A DNA stretch of 42,944 bases from Limnoraphis robusta CS-951 (GTDB lineage: Bacteria; Cyanobacteriota; Cyanobacteriia; Cyanobacteriales; Microcoleaceae): positions 1 to 42,944 of the forward strand of contig NZ_LATL02000310.1 in assembly GCF_000972705.2 (NCBI RefSeq), in the 5' to 3' direction. Below are positions 25,232-32,709 of this stretch, piece after piece. Position numbers and translations under genes: made by a program. Position 1 is the first letter of the stretch, and every line of letters begins with the position of its first letter. The notes below the pieces were generated by a model, which was given only the letters and a program-made list of their open reading frames with translations, did no database searches and was not told the DNA's origin.

Positions 25232-26929
25232 ATGCAGTTTGGCCTATTAGCTCAGGGATTAAGATTATCGCTGTTAATCCTGATAGGAAGTCCATTGTTA
25301 ACTTTAGCTCAACTTCCTCAGCCGATTAACCCCCCCGAACCGTTTCCTACACCGATTCCTATTCCTCAACCTTCCCCAGAACCTCCGTTAAACGTAGAAC
25401 CACCTACTGTTATTCCGCCTGTTTTAGAACCTCCAGGTCTTCCTGATACGATCACGATAGAACGGTTCGAGTTTACTGGAAATACCGCCTATAGCGATGC
25501 TGAATTAGCGGAGATCACCGCCGAATTTGTCGGTCGTCCGATTACGTTTGCTGAACTTTTACAAGTCGAAACGACTGTAACTCAATTCTATGTTGAGTCG
25601 GGTTTTGTTAATTCTGGGGCGATCATTCCAGCCGATCAAAGTCTGTCTGATGGGGTGTTAGAAATTCAAGTGATCGAAGGCGGTTTAGAAGAAATTATTG
25701 TTACCGGAACCGGACGTTTAAGACCGAGTTATGTGAGCAGTCGGATCGCAGTCGCCACCAAAACCCCTTTAAATGTTAACCGTTTATTGACCGCTTTACA
25801 ACTATTACAACTTGATCCATTAATTGAAAATATTTCAGCAGAATTAGCTGCGGGTTCTCGTCCTGAATTGAGTGTTTTGACGGTAACAGTCGATCCAGCA
25901 GATACCTTTAGTTTACAACTCATTGCTGATAATGGTCGGATTCCCAGTGTAGGAAGTTTTCGTCGGGGTTTAAGTGTCACAGAAGCGAATTTATTAGGCT
26001 TTGGCGATCGCATTAACACCGCTTACACCAATACCGATGGAAGCGATCGCTATGATATTAACTATACATTTCCGTTTAACGCTTATAATGGTACAATTCG
26101 TTTTGATTATTATGGCACCAATTCAGAAGTAATTGAGGAGCCATTTGATCGCCTAGATATTACCGGAGATTCGGATCGTTTTGGTTTAACCATACGCCAA
26201 CCGATTTATCAAACCCCCACCCAAGATATTGCAGTCGGTTTAACGTTATCCCGAGAAAATAGCCAAACGACGATTTTAGGAGAAGAAGAACCGCTTTCTG
26301 TGGGTGCGGAAGAAGATGGAAGTACCAAAATTTCAGCGATTCGTTTATTTCAAGAATACACCCAAAGAACATCGCGATCGGTGTTTGCTGTGCGATCGCA
26401 ATTTAGTTTAGGAGTAGGTGCGTTTGATGCGACAATTAATAAAGAACCGCCCGATAGTCGATTTTTTTCTTGGCGAGGTCAAGGTCAATATGTGCGATTA
26501 TTAGCCCCAGATACGTTGTTAGTGGTGCGATCAGATGTACAATTATCAACGAGAGCGTTGGTACCGTTAGAACAGTTTCCGTTAGGTGGTTTTCAGAGTG
26601 TTAGAGGCTATCGTCAGGATGTTTTGTTAACAGATAATGGCGTTTTTCTCTCCGCCGAAGCTTTGTTTCCGATTGTGCGTTTCGGGGAAGAGAATCTCTT
26701 ACAAATTGTTCCGTTTGTTGATCTGGGTCGCGGCTGGAATGTGGAGGAAGAAGATAATCAAGAAAATGAGACGATTATCGGCATTGGATTCGGATTACAA
26801 TTACGTTTAGGAGAACGATTTACAGGTCGAATAGATTATGGTATTGCTTTAAACGAGGTTGATGATAAAGACGAAAATACGTTACAAGAAGCCGGGGTTT
26901 ATTTTTCAGTTACTTACACCCCATTTTAA
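25232..26929 (+). CDS. ShlB/FhaC/HecB-type TpsB outer-membrane transporter (Omp85 superfamily)
   Basis: 565 residues. A Sec signal (M-Q-F-G-L-L-A to L-T-L-A-Q) is followed by a proline-rich stretch of about 45 residues, then an ShlB-type POTRA_2 region (F-E-F-T-G-N-T-A-Y-S-D-A-E-L) with a second POTRA (V-I-E-G-G-L-E-E-I-I-V-T-G-T-G-R-L-R). The rest is a 16-strand-type barrel containing the L6 signature V-R-G-Y-R-Q-D near residue 465, and it ends in an aromatic F residue. TpsB proteins export large beta-helical TpsA partners such as filamentous haemagglutinins across the outer membrane. No TpsA gene is adjacent, so the partner is probably elsewhere, or this protein serves a general outer-membrane role. 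Confidence 0.9.
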   Translation: MQFGLLAQGLRLSLLILIGSPLLTLAQLPQPINPPEPFPTPIPIPQPSPEPPLNVEPPTVIPPVLEPPGLPDTITIERFEFTGNTAYSDAELAEITAEFVGRPITFAELLQVETTVTQFYVESGFVNSGAIIPADQSLSDGVLEIQVIEGGLEEIIVTGTGRLRPSYVSSRIAVATKTPLNVNRLLTALQLLQLDPLIENISAELAAGSRPELSVLTVTVDPADTFSLQLIADNGRIPSVGSFRRGLSVTEANLLGFGDRINTAYTNTDGSDRYDINYTFPFNAYNGTIRFDYYGTNSEVIEEPFDRLDITGDSDRFGLTIRQPIYQTPTQDIAVGLTLSRENSQTTILGEEEPLSVGAEEDGSTKISAIRLFQEYTQRTSRSVFAVRSQFSLGVGAFDATINKEPPDSRFFSWRGQGQYVRLLAPDTLLVVRSDVQLSTRALVPLEQFPLGGFQSVRGYRQDVLLTDNGVFLSAEALFPIVRFGEENLLQIVPFVDLGRGWNVEEEDNQENETIIGIGFGLQLRLGERFTGRIDYGIALNEVDDKDENTLQEAGVYFSVTYTPF

Positions 26930-26976
26930 GTTTTAATCCAAGTTCATCAGCCTTCATTACTAAAAAAATATAAAAA

Positions 26977-27160
26977 ACTACAATCAACCACAAAGACACA
27001 GAGACACCAAGAGGAAAATTCTTGGTGAGTTGGTGACTTGGTGGTTTTTCTCACCAACTACAATCAACCACAAAGACACAGAGACACAAAGAAGAAAACC
27101 CTTGGTGACTTGGTGGTTTTTCTGACTAATAGACACACCAGACACCAAGAGGAAAATTTT
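26977..27160. repeat. 80-bp direct repeats of the CAACCACAAAGACAC family
   Basis: CAATCAACCACAAAGACACA begins at 26981 and again at 27061 (80-bp period), followed by a partial third copy near 27131. Related sequences (GTGTCTTTGTGTCTTCGTGG) lie at 9233-9254 and at 38580-38630. Internal CTTGGTG motifs also repeat. It lies downstream of the TpsB gene and is not coding. Confidence 0.8.
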
Positions 27161-27331
27161 TCGGGACTTGCTGGCGTGGGGGTGAATAAGCACTGCTTGA
27201 GGGGTATTCCGCAGCGCCGAAGCACTGGATTTCTGATGTCCAGTCAATCTTTCCCAAAACTTTTTCAACGAGTTAAACCGCTATTTCGTCAGGCTTTTGG
27301 GAGATTTAACAAAAAAATCCTGATTAGAGTA

Positions 27332-27361
27332 TTGACAAAAGGATAATGGGTTGGATACAGT
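27332..27361 (+). promoter_or_regulatory. Sigma-70-type promoter of the downstream ncRNA
   Basis: Perfect -35 TTGACA at 27332-27337, 18-bp spacer, and -10 TACAGT at 27356-27361 (4 of 6 consensus). Expected transcription start is about 27367, directly before the conserved GTGTGAGGAGC motif. Confidence 0.55.
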
Positions 27362-27366
27362 TACAA

Positions 27367-27536
27367 GCGTGTGAGGAGCGAACCAGTGAGGACACCGAGA
27401 CGAAACACGGCCAGTCGTCGGTGTCCTTCCTGAAAAAAAAGTAAATGACGTCTCTGCTGAATTTGTATGTCATTCCTGTGTGTGTGGTGTGAGGATTTTC
27501 GATGCGGTCGGAGCATCTGACCGCTTTAGTTTTTTT
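27367..27536 (+). ncRNA. Structured small RNA, Yfr2-like (Cyano-1 type)
   Basis: No ORF fits here, but the region has a promoter, hairpins and a strong terminator. At the predicted 5' end it reads GTGTGAGGAGC, nearly complementary to the ACUCCUCACAC motif known from cyanobacterial Yfr1. The Yfr2 family is described as having a motif of this kind. Next comes a stable hairpin (GGACACCGA at 27390 with TCGGTGTCC to 27426, GAAACAC in the loop), then an AATGAC/GTCATT hairpin (27444-27474), then a second GTGTGAGGA motif (about 27488), and the terminator. At about 170 nt it is longer than typical Yfr2 (60-95 nt), so a shorter RNA ending near 27428 is possible. The family assignment is inference. Confidence 0.5.
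27504..27535 (+). terminator. Rho-independent terminator upstream of the methyltransferase gene
   Basis: GCGGTCGGA and TCTGACCGC form a 9-bp stem (one G-U) around a 3-base loop, followed by TTTAGTTTTTTT. It sits 14 bp before the ATG at 27550, so it must end an upstream non-coding transcript or attenuate the downstream gene. Confidence 0.85.
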
Positions 27537-27549
27537 AAGTCCATATTGA

Positions 27550-28674
27550 ATGACCCAGTATTTTGCTAAAGTAGCTCGAAGTCTAGAAGAAATTGCCGCC
27601 CAAGAGTTAGAACAATTAGGTGCAAAATCGGTTCGTCCTGACTTTACCGGGGTATACTTTGAAGGCGATCGCTCATTGCTTTATCGGGTGAATTTGTGGT
27701 CTAGAATAATTTTTAGAGTATTGGTTCCGATTCAGAACTTTTCTTGTTCAGATGCCAAAAAACTTTATCAAGCGGTTCAACGGATTTCTTGGGAAAAATA
27801 TATTCGACCGAATGATACTTTCGCCGTTCACTGCACAGGCGGAAATCGCGTTCTGAATCATACTCATTTTAGTGCATTACAGGTCAAGAATGCTATTGTT
27901 GATCAGCAACGTCAACAGTGGGGTGAACGTTCGAGTATTGACACAGAAGATCCCGATATTGTGATTAATCTTCACATTGATCAAGATCGGGGAATTCTCA
28001 GTTTAGATAGTTCAGGAAATAGTTTACATCGACGGGGATATCGGCAAGCAGTGGGGAAAGCACCCCTGAAGGAAACTCTAGCCGCAGCGTTGCTAGAAAT
28101 GGCGGAATGGCAGCCGAATATGCCTTTTTTAGACCCGATGTGTGGTTCTGGAACATTACCTCTAGAAGCGGCTTTGAAGGGGTTAAACGTGGCGCCAGGG
28201 CTATTTCGAGAGACGTTTGGGTTTATGAAATGGCAAGATTTTGATGGACAGTTGTGGGACTCGTTGTATCAAGAAGCTGAAAAGAGTCAATTATCACAAC
28301 TCGAGAGTATTATTGTAGGATGCGATCGCGATGGGGAAATGTTAGCTCAAGCCCGTTATAATGCTCAACAGTGTGGAGTTGAAGATCAAATTCGTCTGAC
28401 TCAAGCAACATTATTTCACCTTGAACCTCCGGCTGATCACGGTATAATCATTTGCAATCCTCCTTATGGGGAACGGTTAGGTGATGTCGAAAAGTTGGGA
28501 AGTCTCTATCAACAGCTTGGAGATGTTTTTAAGCAACGTTTCAAGGGTTGGACTGCATTTATTATAACTGGAAATAAGGCGCTCGCTAAACAAGTTGGAC
28601 TGAGAACAGCACAACGTATTCCGGTTTATAATGGGACGATAGCTTGTACTTTGCTCAAATACGAACTCTACTAA
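27550..28674 (+). CDS. THUMP-domain class I SAM-dependent RNA methyltransferase (RlmL/YpsC-like)
   Basis: 374 residues. The N-terminal THUMP/ferredoxin-like part (M-T-Q-Y-F-A-K-V-A-R-S-L-E-E-I to about 165) is followed by H-R-R-G-Y-R and A-P-L-K-E-T-L-A-A-A-L-L. The Rossmann methyltransferase has motif I L-D-P-M-C-G-S-G-T-L-P-L-E-A and catalytic I-C-N-P-P-Y-G-E-R-L-G. This is the N-terminal RlmL-type (23S rRNA m2G2445) architecture without the RlmK half, as in Bacillus YpsC. The rRNA target is inferred from family. It begins right after a strong terminator and is followed 15 bp later by the carbonic anhydrase gene, with which it may be cotranscribed. Confidence 0.9.
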   Translation: MTQYFAKVARSLEEIAAQELEQLGAKSVRPDFTGVYFEGDRSLLYRVNLWSRIIFRVLVPIQNFSCSDAKKLYQAVQRISWEKYIRPNDTFAVHCTGGNRVLNHTHFSALQVKNAIVDQQRQQWGERSSIDTEDPDIVINLHIDQDRGILSLDSSGNSLHRRGYRQAVGKAPLKETLAAALLEMAEWQPNMPFLDPMCGSGTLPLEAALKGLNVAPGLFRETFGFMKWQDFDGQLWDSLYQEAEKSQLSQLESIIVGCDRDGEMLAQARYNAQQCGVEDQIRLTQATLFHLEPPADHGIIICNPPYGERLGDVEKLGSLYQQLGDVFKQRFKGWTAFIITGNKALAKQVGLRTAQRIPVYNGTIACTLLKYELY

Positions 28675-28689
28675 AAATCCTCAAGTCCA

Positions 28690-29445
28690 ATGAAAAAAAT
28701 TAAGGTTTGGATGATGTTCTTCATCATCTTTATTTTTACTGTGTTTATTATTCCGGTTGCTTGTTCAAAAAATCAGCTACACACAGGTGAATGGGGTTAT
28801 CGGGGTGAAATGGGGCCGGAAAATTGGGGAGAGTTAAAAGAGGAATTTGTTCTCTGTGAAACGGGACAGCAACAGTCTCCGATTAATATTGAGACATCAG
28901 CAACACCTAAAGCCAAAATTGAATTTAGTTATGATTATACGCCGCTAAACGTTATTAACAAAGGTCATACTATTGAGATCGAGTATGAACCGGGAAGTAC
29001 AATTAAAATTGATAACAAACAATATGAATTACTGCAATTTCACTTTCATTCTCCCAGTGAACATCAGTTAGATGGAAAAACCTATCCGATGGAAGTTCAT
29101 CTGGTTCATAAAAGTTCGGATGGGAAATTTGCGGTGATTGGAATTTTGATAGAGGAAGGAACAGAAAATCGTTTTATTGCTAGTTTATGGCCTCATGTAC
29201 CCAAAGAAATCATAGAAAATCCTGTTCGTGGAGTCGCCATTAACGCCAGTGCGTTACCACCTGAAAACAAAGTTTACTACAATTACACAGGTTCACTAAC
29301 CACACCGCCCTGTAGTGAAGGGGTAAACTGGATAGTATTTGAAACACCGATTGAAGTTTCTAGCAAACAAATTGAGTATTTTCGATCTTTCTACAATGGA
29401 AATGCTAGACCGATTCAACCTCTCAATGAACGTCAGGTTATTTAA
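28690..29445 (+). CDS. ecaA: Alpha-type carbonic anhydrase, exported
   Basis: Interconverts CO2 and bicarbonate in the periplasm. 251 residues. The N-terminal hydrophobic segment ends I-I-P-V-A-C (Cys25), so it is either a lipoprotein or a cleaved export signal. Zinc ligands are His118 and His120 (F-H-F-H-S-P-S-E-H) and His137 (E-V-H-L-V-H). Cys56 and the Cys in T-P-P-C-S-E-G match the disulfide of bacterial alpha-CAs. Also present are Q-S-P-I-N-I and Y-T-G-S-L-T-T-P-P-C. All catalytic residues are intact. The gene name follows cyanobacterial EcaA. It is likely part of a unit with the upstream methyltransferase gene (15-bp gap). Confidence 0.94.
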   Translation: MKKIKVWMMFFIIFIFTVFIIPVACSKNQLHTGEWGYRGEMGPENWGELKEEFVLCETGQQQSPINIETSATPKAKIEFSYDYTPLNVINKGHTIEIEYEPGSTIKIDNKQYELLQFHFHSPSEHQLDGKTYPMEVHLVHKSSDGKFAVIGILIEEGTENRFIASLWPHVPKEIIENPVRGVAINASALPPENKVYYNYTGSLTTPPCSEGVNWIVFETPIEVSSKQIEYFRSFYNGNARPIQPLNERQVI

Positions 29446-29605
29446 ACAGTGAACAGTGATCAGTGACCAGTGACCAGTTTTTAGGGAACAGGGAACAGGC
29501 AATAGGCAACAGGCAATCATGCAAGAGGCAAAAGGTAATAGGTAATTCTTTCCTCCTGACTCGGTGACTCGGTGACATCACGACTTCTGACTCTTGCCTG
29601 TTCCC
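29446..29605. repeat. Intergenic short-motif repeats
   Basis: Runs of CAGTGA(A/C)CAG/TGACCAG, then GGGAACAGG, GGCAATAGGCAACAGGCAAT, and GACTCGGTGACTCGGTGAC. Similar simple motifs occur at 9102-9130 and 14820-14955. They are non-coding, of a kind common in filamentous cyanobacterial genomes. Confidence 0.7.
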
Positions 29606-29675
29606 TCAGATCGGTTGAATGCGATCGCGCTTTGGGATTAAAATTAGGAAACGTTACTCACAGACTGACAATATT

Positions 29676-29933
29676 ATGGCCGCTCAAGTGGAAATTTATA
29701 CTTGGAGTACCTGTCCTTTCTGTATTCGGGCGAAATCACTCCTCAATAACAAAGGTGTAGAGTTCACTGAGTACGTGATTGATGGGGATGAAGACGCGCG
29801 AGACAAGATGGCCAAACGTGCTAATGGTCGCCGTTCCGTCCCGCAAGTTTTTATCAATGATCAACATATTGGCGGTTGTGACGATATCCATGCGTTAGAA
29901 GCCGCAGGAAAGCTTGATCCGCTATTAGCCTAA
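29676..29933 (+). CDS. grxC: Glutaredoxin 3 (GrxC)
   Basis: An 85-residue dithiol glutaredoxin that reduces disulfides or mixed disulfides using glutathione. It starts MAAQVEIYTWSTCPFC, with active-site CPFC (residues 13-16), the cis-proline loop S-V-P-Q-V-F-I, and the glutathione-binding G-G-C-D-D. An earlier in-frame ATG at 29619 would add 19 residues with no family counterpart, so the 29676 ATG is used. gshB follows 95 bp downstream in the same orientation, a functional pairing (glutathione-using enzyme beside glutathione synthesis). Confidence 0.94.
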   Translation: MAAQVEIYTWSTCPFCIRAKSLLNNKGVEFTEYVIDGDEDARDKMAKRANGRRSVPQVFINDQHIGGCDDIHALEAAGKLDPLLA

Positions 29934-30028
29934 TTTTCGGGGTAGGAATTGTCAGAAGGGTCAGCGATCGCGGTAGGATAAAGAATACGGCTTGATCGTT
30001 GCTCCTTCACCCTACCCCCTAATATCCG

Positions 30029-31012
30029 ATGAAATTTGCATTCATCATTGACCCCATTGAAAAGCTAAACCCAAGCCATGACAGTAGTGTGGCGATCATG
30101 GAAGCCGCCCAAGCCTTGGGTCACGAAGTCTGGATCACAGAAGTACACCAACTGACTGTCAGCCAAGGGAAAGCTTGGGCGACTTTGACTCCGGTTCATC
30201 TTGTCCCTGTGAAACTTGAAGGCGATCGCTGGATATCGGTGGAACTTTGGTTTTCCCTGGATCAACCGCAGTTACTCGCTTTAGAAGAGATGGATGCGGT
30301 GTTTATGCGGACTGATCCACCTGTGACGGTGCCTTATTTGTATGCAACTTACATCCTTGATTATGTTGACTCATCAAAAACGTTGGTGATTAATTCACCT
30401 CAAGGGTTACGGGCGGCGAATGAGAAGATGTATGCTTTACAATTTACAGAAGCAATACCTGAAACGATTGTCAGTCAAAATAAACAGGTAATTCGAGAGT
30501 TTGTTGAGAAGAAAGAAGCGGCTGTTTTGAAGCCTTTGGGCGGAAAAGCGGGAGAAGGAATTTTATTTTTAGAAGCAGGCGATCGCAATTTTAACTCTTT
30601 AATTGAAATTAGCACGAAACAAGGTCGAGAACCTGTGATGGTGCAAACTTATTTACCTGCGGCGAAAGAAGGCGATAAACGGATTATTTTGTTAGATGGA
30701 GAACCGATAGGGGCGATTAATCGCATTCCAACGGGGAAAGAATTTCGCGGAAATATGGCGGTGGGTGGACGAGTTGCCCAGACGGAAATTACAGATCGCG
30801 AACGAGAAATTTGTGTTCAAGTGGCGCCAAAATTGCGAGAAGATGGGTTATATTTTGTGGGAATTGATGTGATTGGCGGTTATCTCACGGAAGTGAATGT
30901 GACCAGTCCAACGGGAATTCGGGAGATCGATTTATTGGATCATGTTAATTTAGGAAAACAGGTGATTGAATGGATTGAAAACCGAGCAAAATCTAATATG
31001 ATATCCGACTAA
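30029..31012 (+). CDS. gshB: Glutathione synthetase GshB
   Basis: Joins gamma-glutamylcysteine and glycine with ATP (ATP-grasp fold). 327 residues. It starts MKFAFIIDPIEKLNPSHDSS, then F-M-R-T-D-P-P-V (F-M-R-x-D-P in the family), N-S-P-Q-G-L-R-A-A-N-E-K, V-L-K-P-L-G-G-K-A-G-E-G, R-I-I-L-L-D-G-E-P, and E-V-N-V-T-S-P-T-G-I-R-E-I. The last residues (N-M-I-S-D) and the TAA come from a MITE-like repeat that begins at 30996, so the natural C-terminus has been replaced by a few repeat-encoded codons. All catalytic blocks lie upstream and are intact. Confidence 0.95.
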   Translation: MKFAFIIDPIEKLNPSHDSSVAIMEAAQALGHEVWITEVHQLTVSQGKAWATLTPVHLVPVKLEGDRWISVELWFSLDQPQLLALEEMDAVFMRTDPPVTVPYLYATYILDYVDSSKTLVINSPQGLRAANEKMYALQFTEAIPETIVSQNKQVIREFVEKKEAAVLKPLGGKAGEGILFLEAGDRNFNSLIEISTKQGREPVMVQTYLPAAKEGDKRIILLDGEPIGAINRIPTGKEFRGNMAVGGRVAQTEITDREREICVQVAPKLREDGLYFVGIDVIGGYLTEVNVTSPTGIREIDLLDHVNLGKQVIEWIENRAKSNMISD

Positions 31013-31123
31013 TCAATGATTGTGATGTAGGGGCGGGTTCAGCCTACGATCTTGACGACCACTCCCAGATTGAGTTAAACCCGCCCCGCAACCATAAGAA
31101 AATTAATCAACCGGAGATCATAT
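30996..31123. repeat. MITE-like element with terminal inverted repeats (copy 2)
   Basis: The left end ATATGATATCCGACTAATCA and the right end (reverse complement ATATGATCTCCGGTTGATTA) match at 16 of these 20 positions. An internal hairpin pairs GTAGGGGCGGGTT (31027) with AACCCGCCCC (to 31087). It is related to 17904-18008, including the outer ATAT..AT.TCCGA.TAATCAAT. It overlaps the last codons of gshB. Confidence 0.62.
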
Positions 31124-31175
31124 AAGCAATAAAATTTTTAATTGCACTAAAAAATTGACGAATTTGAGTTGAATA

Positions 31176-32288
31176 ATGACGAATAAAATTGGAATTGCAG
31201 TCATCGGGACAGGCTTCGGAAAAAAGGTTCATATTCCCGGATTTCAAGAACATCCCCGTACAGAAGTTGTAGCGGTTTATCATCGGGATCTGGAGAAAGC
31301 TAAAGCGATGGCTGAGAGTCATCATATTCCTCATGCGGCGAATACCATTGAAGAGATTGTTGCTTTACCCGATGTGACGGGTGTAGCGATTTCAACGCCG
31401 CCTTTTTTACATTATGATATGGCGAAGATTGTCTTACAAGGGAAGAAACATTTACTGTTAGAAAAACCGACAACATTGAATGTAAATGAAGCGAAAAAAC
31501 TCTATCAATTAGCGACACAAAATAATTGTGTAACGACGTTAGATTTTGAGTTTAGATTTATTCCCGCTTGGCAACATTTTGCTGAACTTTTGAGTCAAAA
31601 TTATGTGGGAGAAAAACGGTTAATTAAAATTGATTGGTTAGTGTCAAGTCGAGCGAATCCTGAACGAACTTGGAATTGGTACGCCCAAAAAGAAAAAGGC
31701 GGTGGGGCGTTAGGGGCGATTGGTTCTCATGCGTTTGATTATATTGATTGGTTGTTTGGGAAAGTGAACCGGATTTGTAGTTTATTAAGCACTTCTATTC
31801 CCTTTCGTCCTGACCCCACAGAAGGCGGAAAATTAAAGCCTGTGGATGCAGATGATACTTGTAATTTAATCTTAGAATTAGCAGACGGAACGCCTTGTCA
31901 AGTGAGTTTGAGTTCAGTAACCTATCAAGGACGGGGACATTGGGTAGAAGTTTATGGAAGTGAAGGAACGTTGATTTTAGGAAGTGATAATCAACAGGAT
32001 TATGTACATGGTTTCAAGTTGTGGGGAAGCAAAAACGGAGAGGCGTTAGCAGAGATTTCTATTCCTGAAAAGTTACAGTTTCCGCGTGTTTATCCCGATG
32101 GGAGAATTGCGCCGTTTGTGCGGGTTGTTGATCAATGGGTAAATGGAATTGAACAAGGAAAATCTATGGTTCCTTCGTTGCGGGAGGGGGTTTATTCGCA
32201 GTTATTAATGGATTTAACTCAGGAGTCCAGTGAAACAGGAACTTGGGTGAATATTCCAGATTTAGAGAGGGTTTTAGCAGGGGAATAA
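31176..32288 (+). CDS. Gfo/Idh/MocA family NAD(P)-dependent oxidoreductase
   Basis: 370 residues. The N-terminal Rossmann domain begins I-G-I-A-V-I-G-T-G-F-G-K-K-V-H (G-x-G-x-x-G/K variant), with V-A-I-S-T-P-P-F-L-H and the family's E-K-P-T-T catalytic lysine motif near residue 97. The C-terminal alpha/beta domain has G-A-I-G-S-H-A-F-D-Y-I-D-W-L-F-G, the conserved His-containing helix of the substrate site. Members oxidise sugars or related hydroxyl compounds, and the substrate here cannot be deduced. It lies downstream of gshB, separated by the MITE-like repeat. Confidence 0.9.
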   Translation: MTNKIGIAVIGTGFGKKVHIPGFQEHPRTEVVAVYHRDLEKAKAMAESHHIPHAANTIEEIVALPDVTGVAISTPPFLHYDMAKIVLQGKKHLLLEKPTTLNVNEAKKLYQLATQNNCVTTLDFEFRFIPAWQHFAELLSQNYVGEKRLIKIDWLVSSRANPERTWNWYAQKEKGGGALGAIGSHAFDYIDWLFGKVNRICSLLSTSIPFRPDPTEGGKLKPVDADDTCNLILELADGTPCQVSLSSVTYQGRGHWVEVYGSEGTLILGSDNQQDYVHGFKLWGSKNGEALAEISIPEKLQFPRVYPDGRIAPFVRVVDQWVNGIEQGKSMVPSLREGVYSQLLMDLTQESSETGTWVNIPDLERVLAGE

Positions 32289-32362
32289 ACAGTAGGATAA
32301 AAAGTAGGATGCGTCATATCGTTAAATGATTGGTGGGGAGGAAAGAAGAAGTCAGAATTTTT

Positions 32363-32520
32363 GTAGGGGCGGGTTCGGAATAAATTTTTACTTCCCAAAA
32401 ATAATCTTCATAAACCCGCCCTAAACCCGTCACCGCCTCACCGGTGTTGTAGGGGCGGGTTCGGAATAAATTTTTACTTCCCAAAAATAATCTTCATAAA
32501 CCCGCCCTAAACCCGTCACC
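32363..32520. repeat. Two identical 72-bp hairpin repeats (type A, GGGGCGGGTTCGG)
   Basis: Identical copies at 32363-32434 and 32449-32520, 14 bp apart. Each starts GTAGGGGCGGGTTCGG and ends AACCCGCCCTAAACCCGTCA-CC, giving a stem of GGGCGGGTTc with AACCCGCCC. They share the G/C core with the MITE-like copies at 17904 and 30996 but not the outer inverted repeats. Confidence 0.88.
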
Positions 32521-32549
32521 AATTTTTTTGAATTTTCAATTATCAGTAA

Positions 32550-32698
32550 CTTCTGAGGAGGGGGCGGGTTTATGTCAGTTATTGCTAGGAAACATACATC
32601 TGAGCAGAACCCGCCCCTACACAACTTCTTCTGAGGAGGGGGCGGGTTTATATCGGTTGAGAGTGGGAAACATACATCTGAGCAGAACCCGCCCCTAC
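32550..32698. repeat. Two 71-bp hairpin repeats (type B, in reverse sense to type A)
   Basis: Copies at 32550-32620 and 32628-32698 run CTTCTGAGGAGGGGGCGGGT through CATACATCTGAGCAGAACCC-GCCCCTAC. The 3' arm is the reverse complement of the type A 5' arm (GTAGGGGCGGGTT). They differ from each other only in a short middle block. Located directly after the stop of the diguanylate cyclase gene (minus strand) and may terminate it. Confidence 0.86.
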
Positions 32699-32709
32699 AG
32701 TATTTTTTA

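Noticed and set aside
27038..27346. 102-codon + frame, including a basic C-terminal part
   Set aside because: The first half translates dispersed repeats. The last part overlaps the ncRNA promoter and shows no family resemblance.
27504..27523. Hairpin considered as a tRNA or riboswitch part
   Set aside because: There is no cloverleaf and no known riboswitch core. The stem followed by a T-run is a plain intrinsic terminator.
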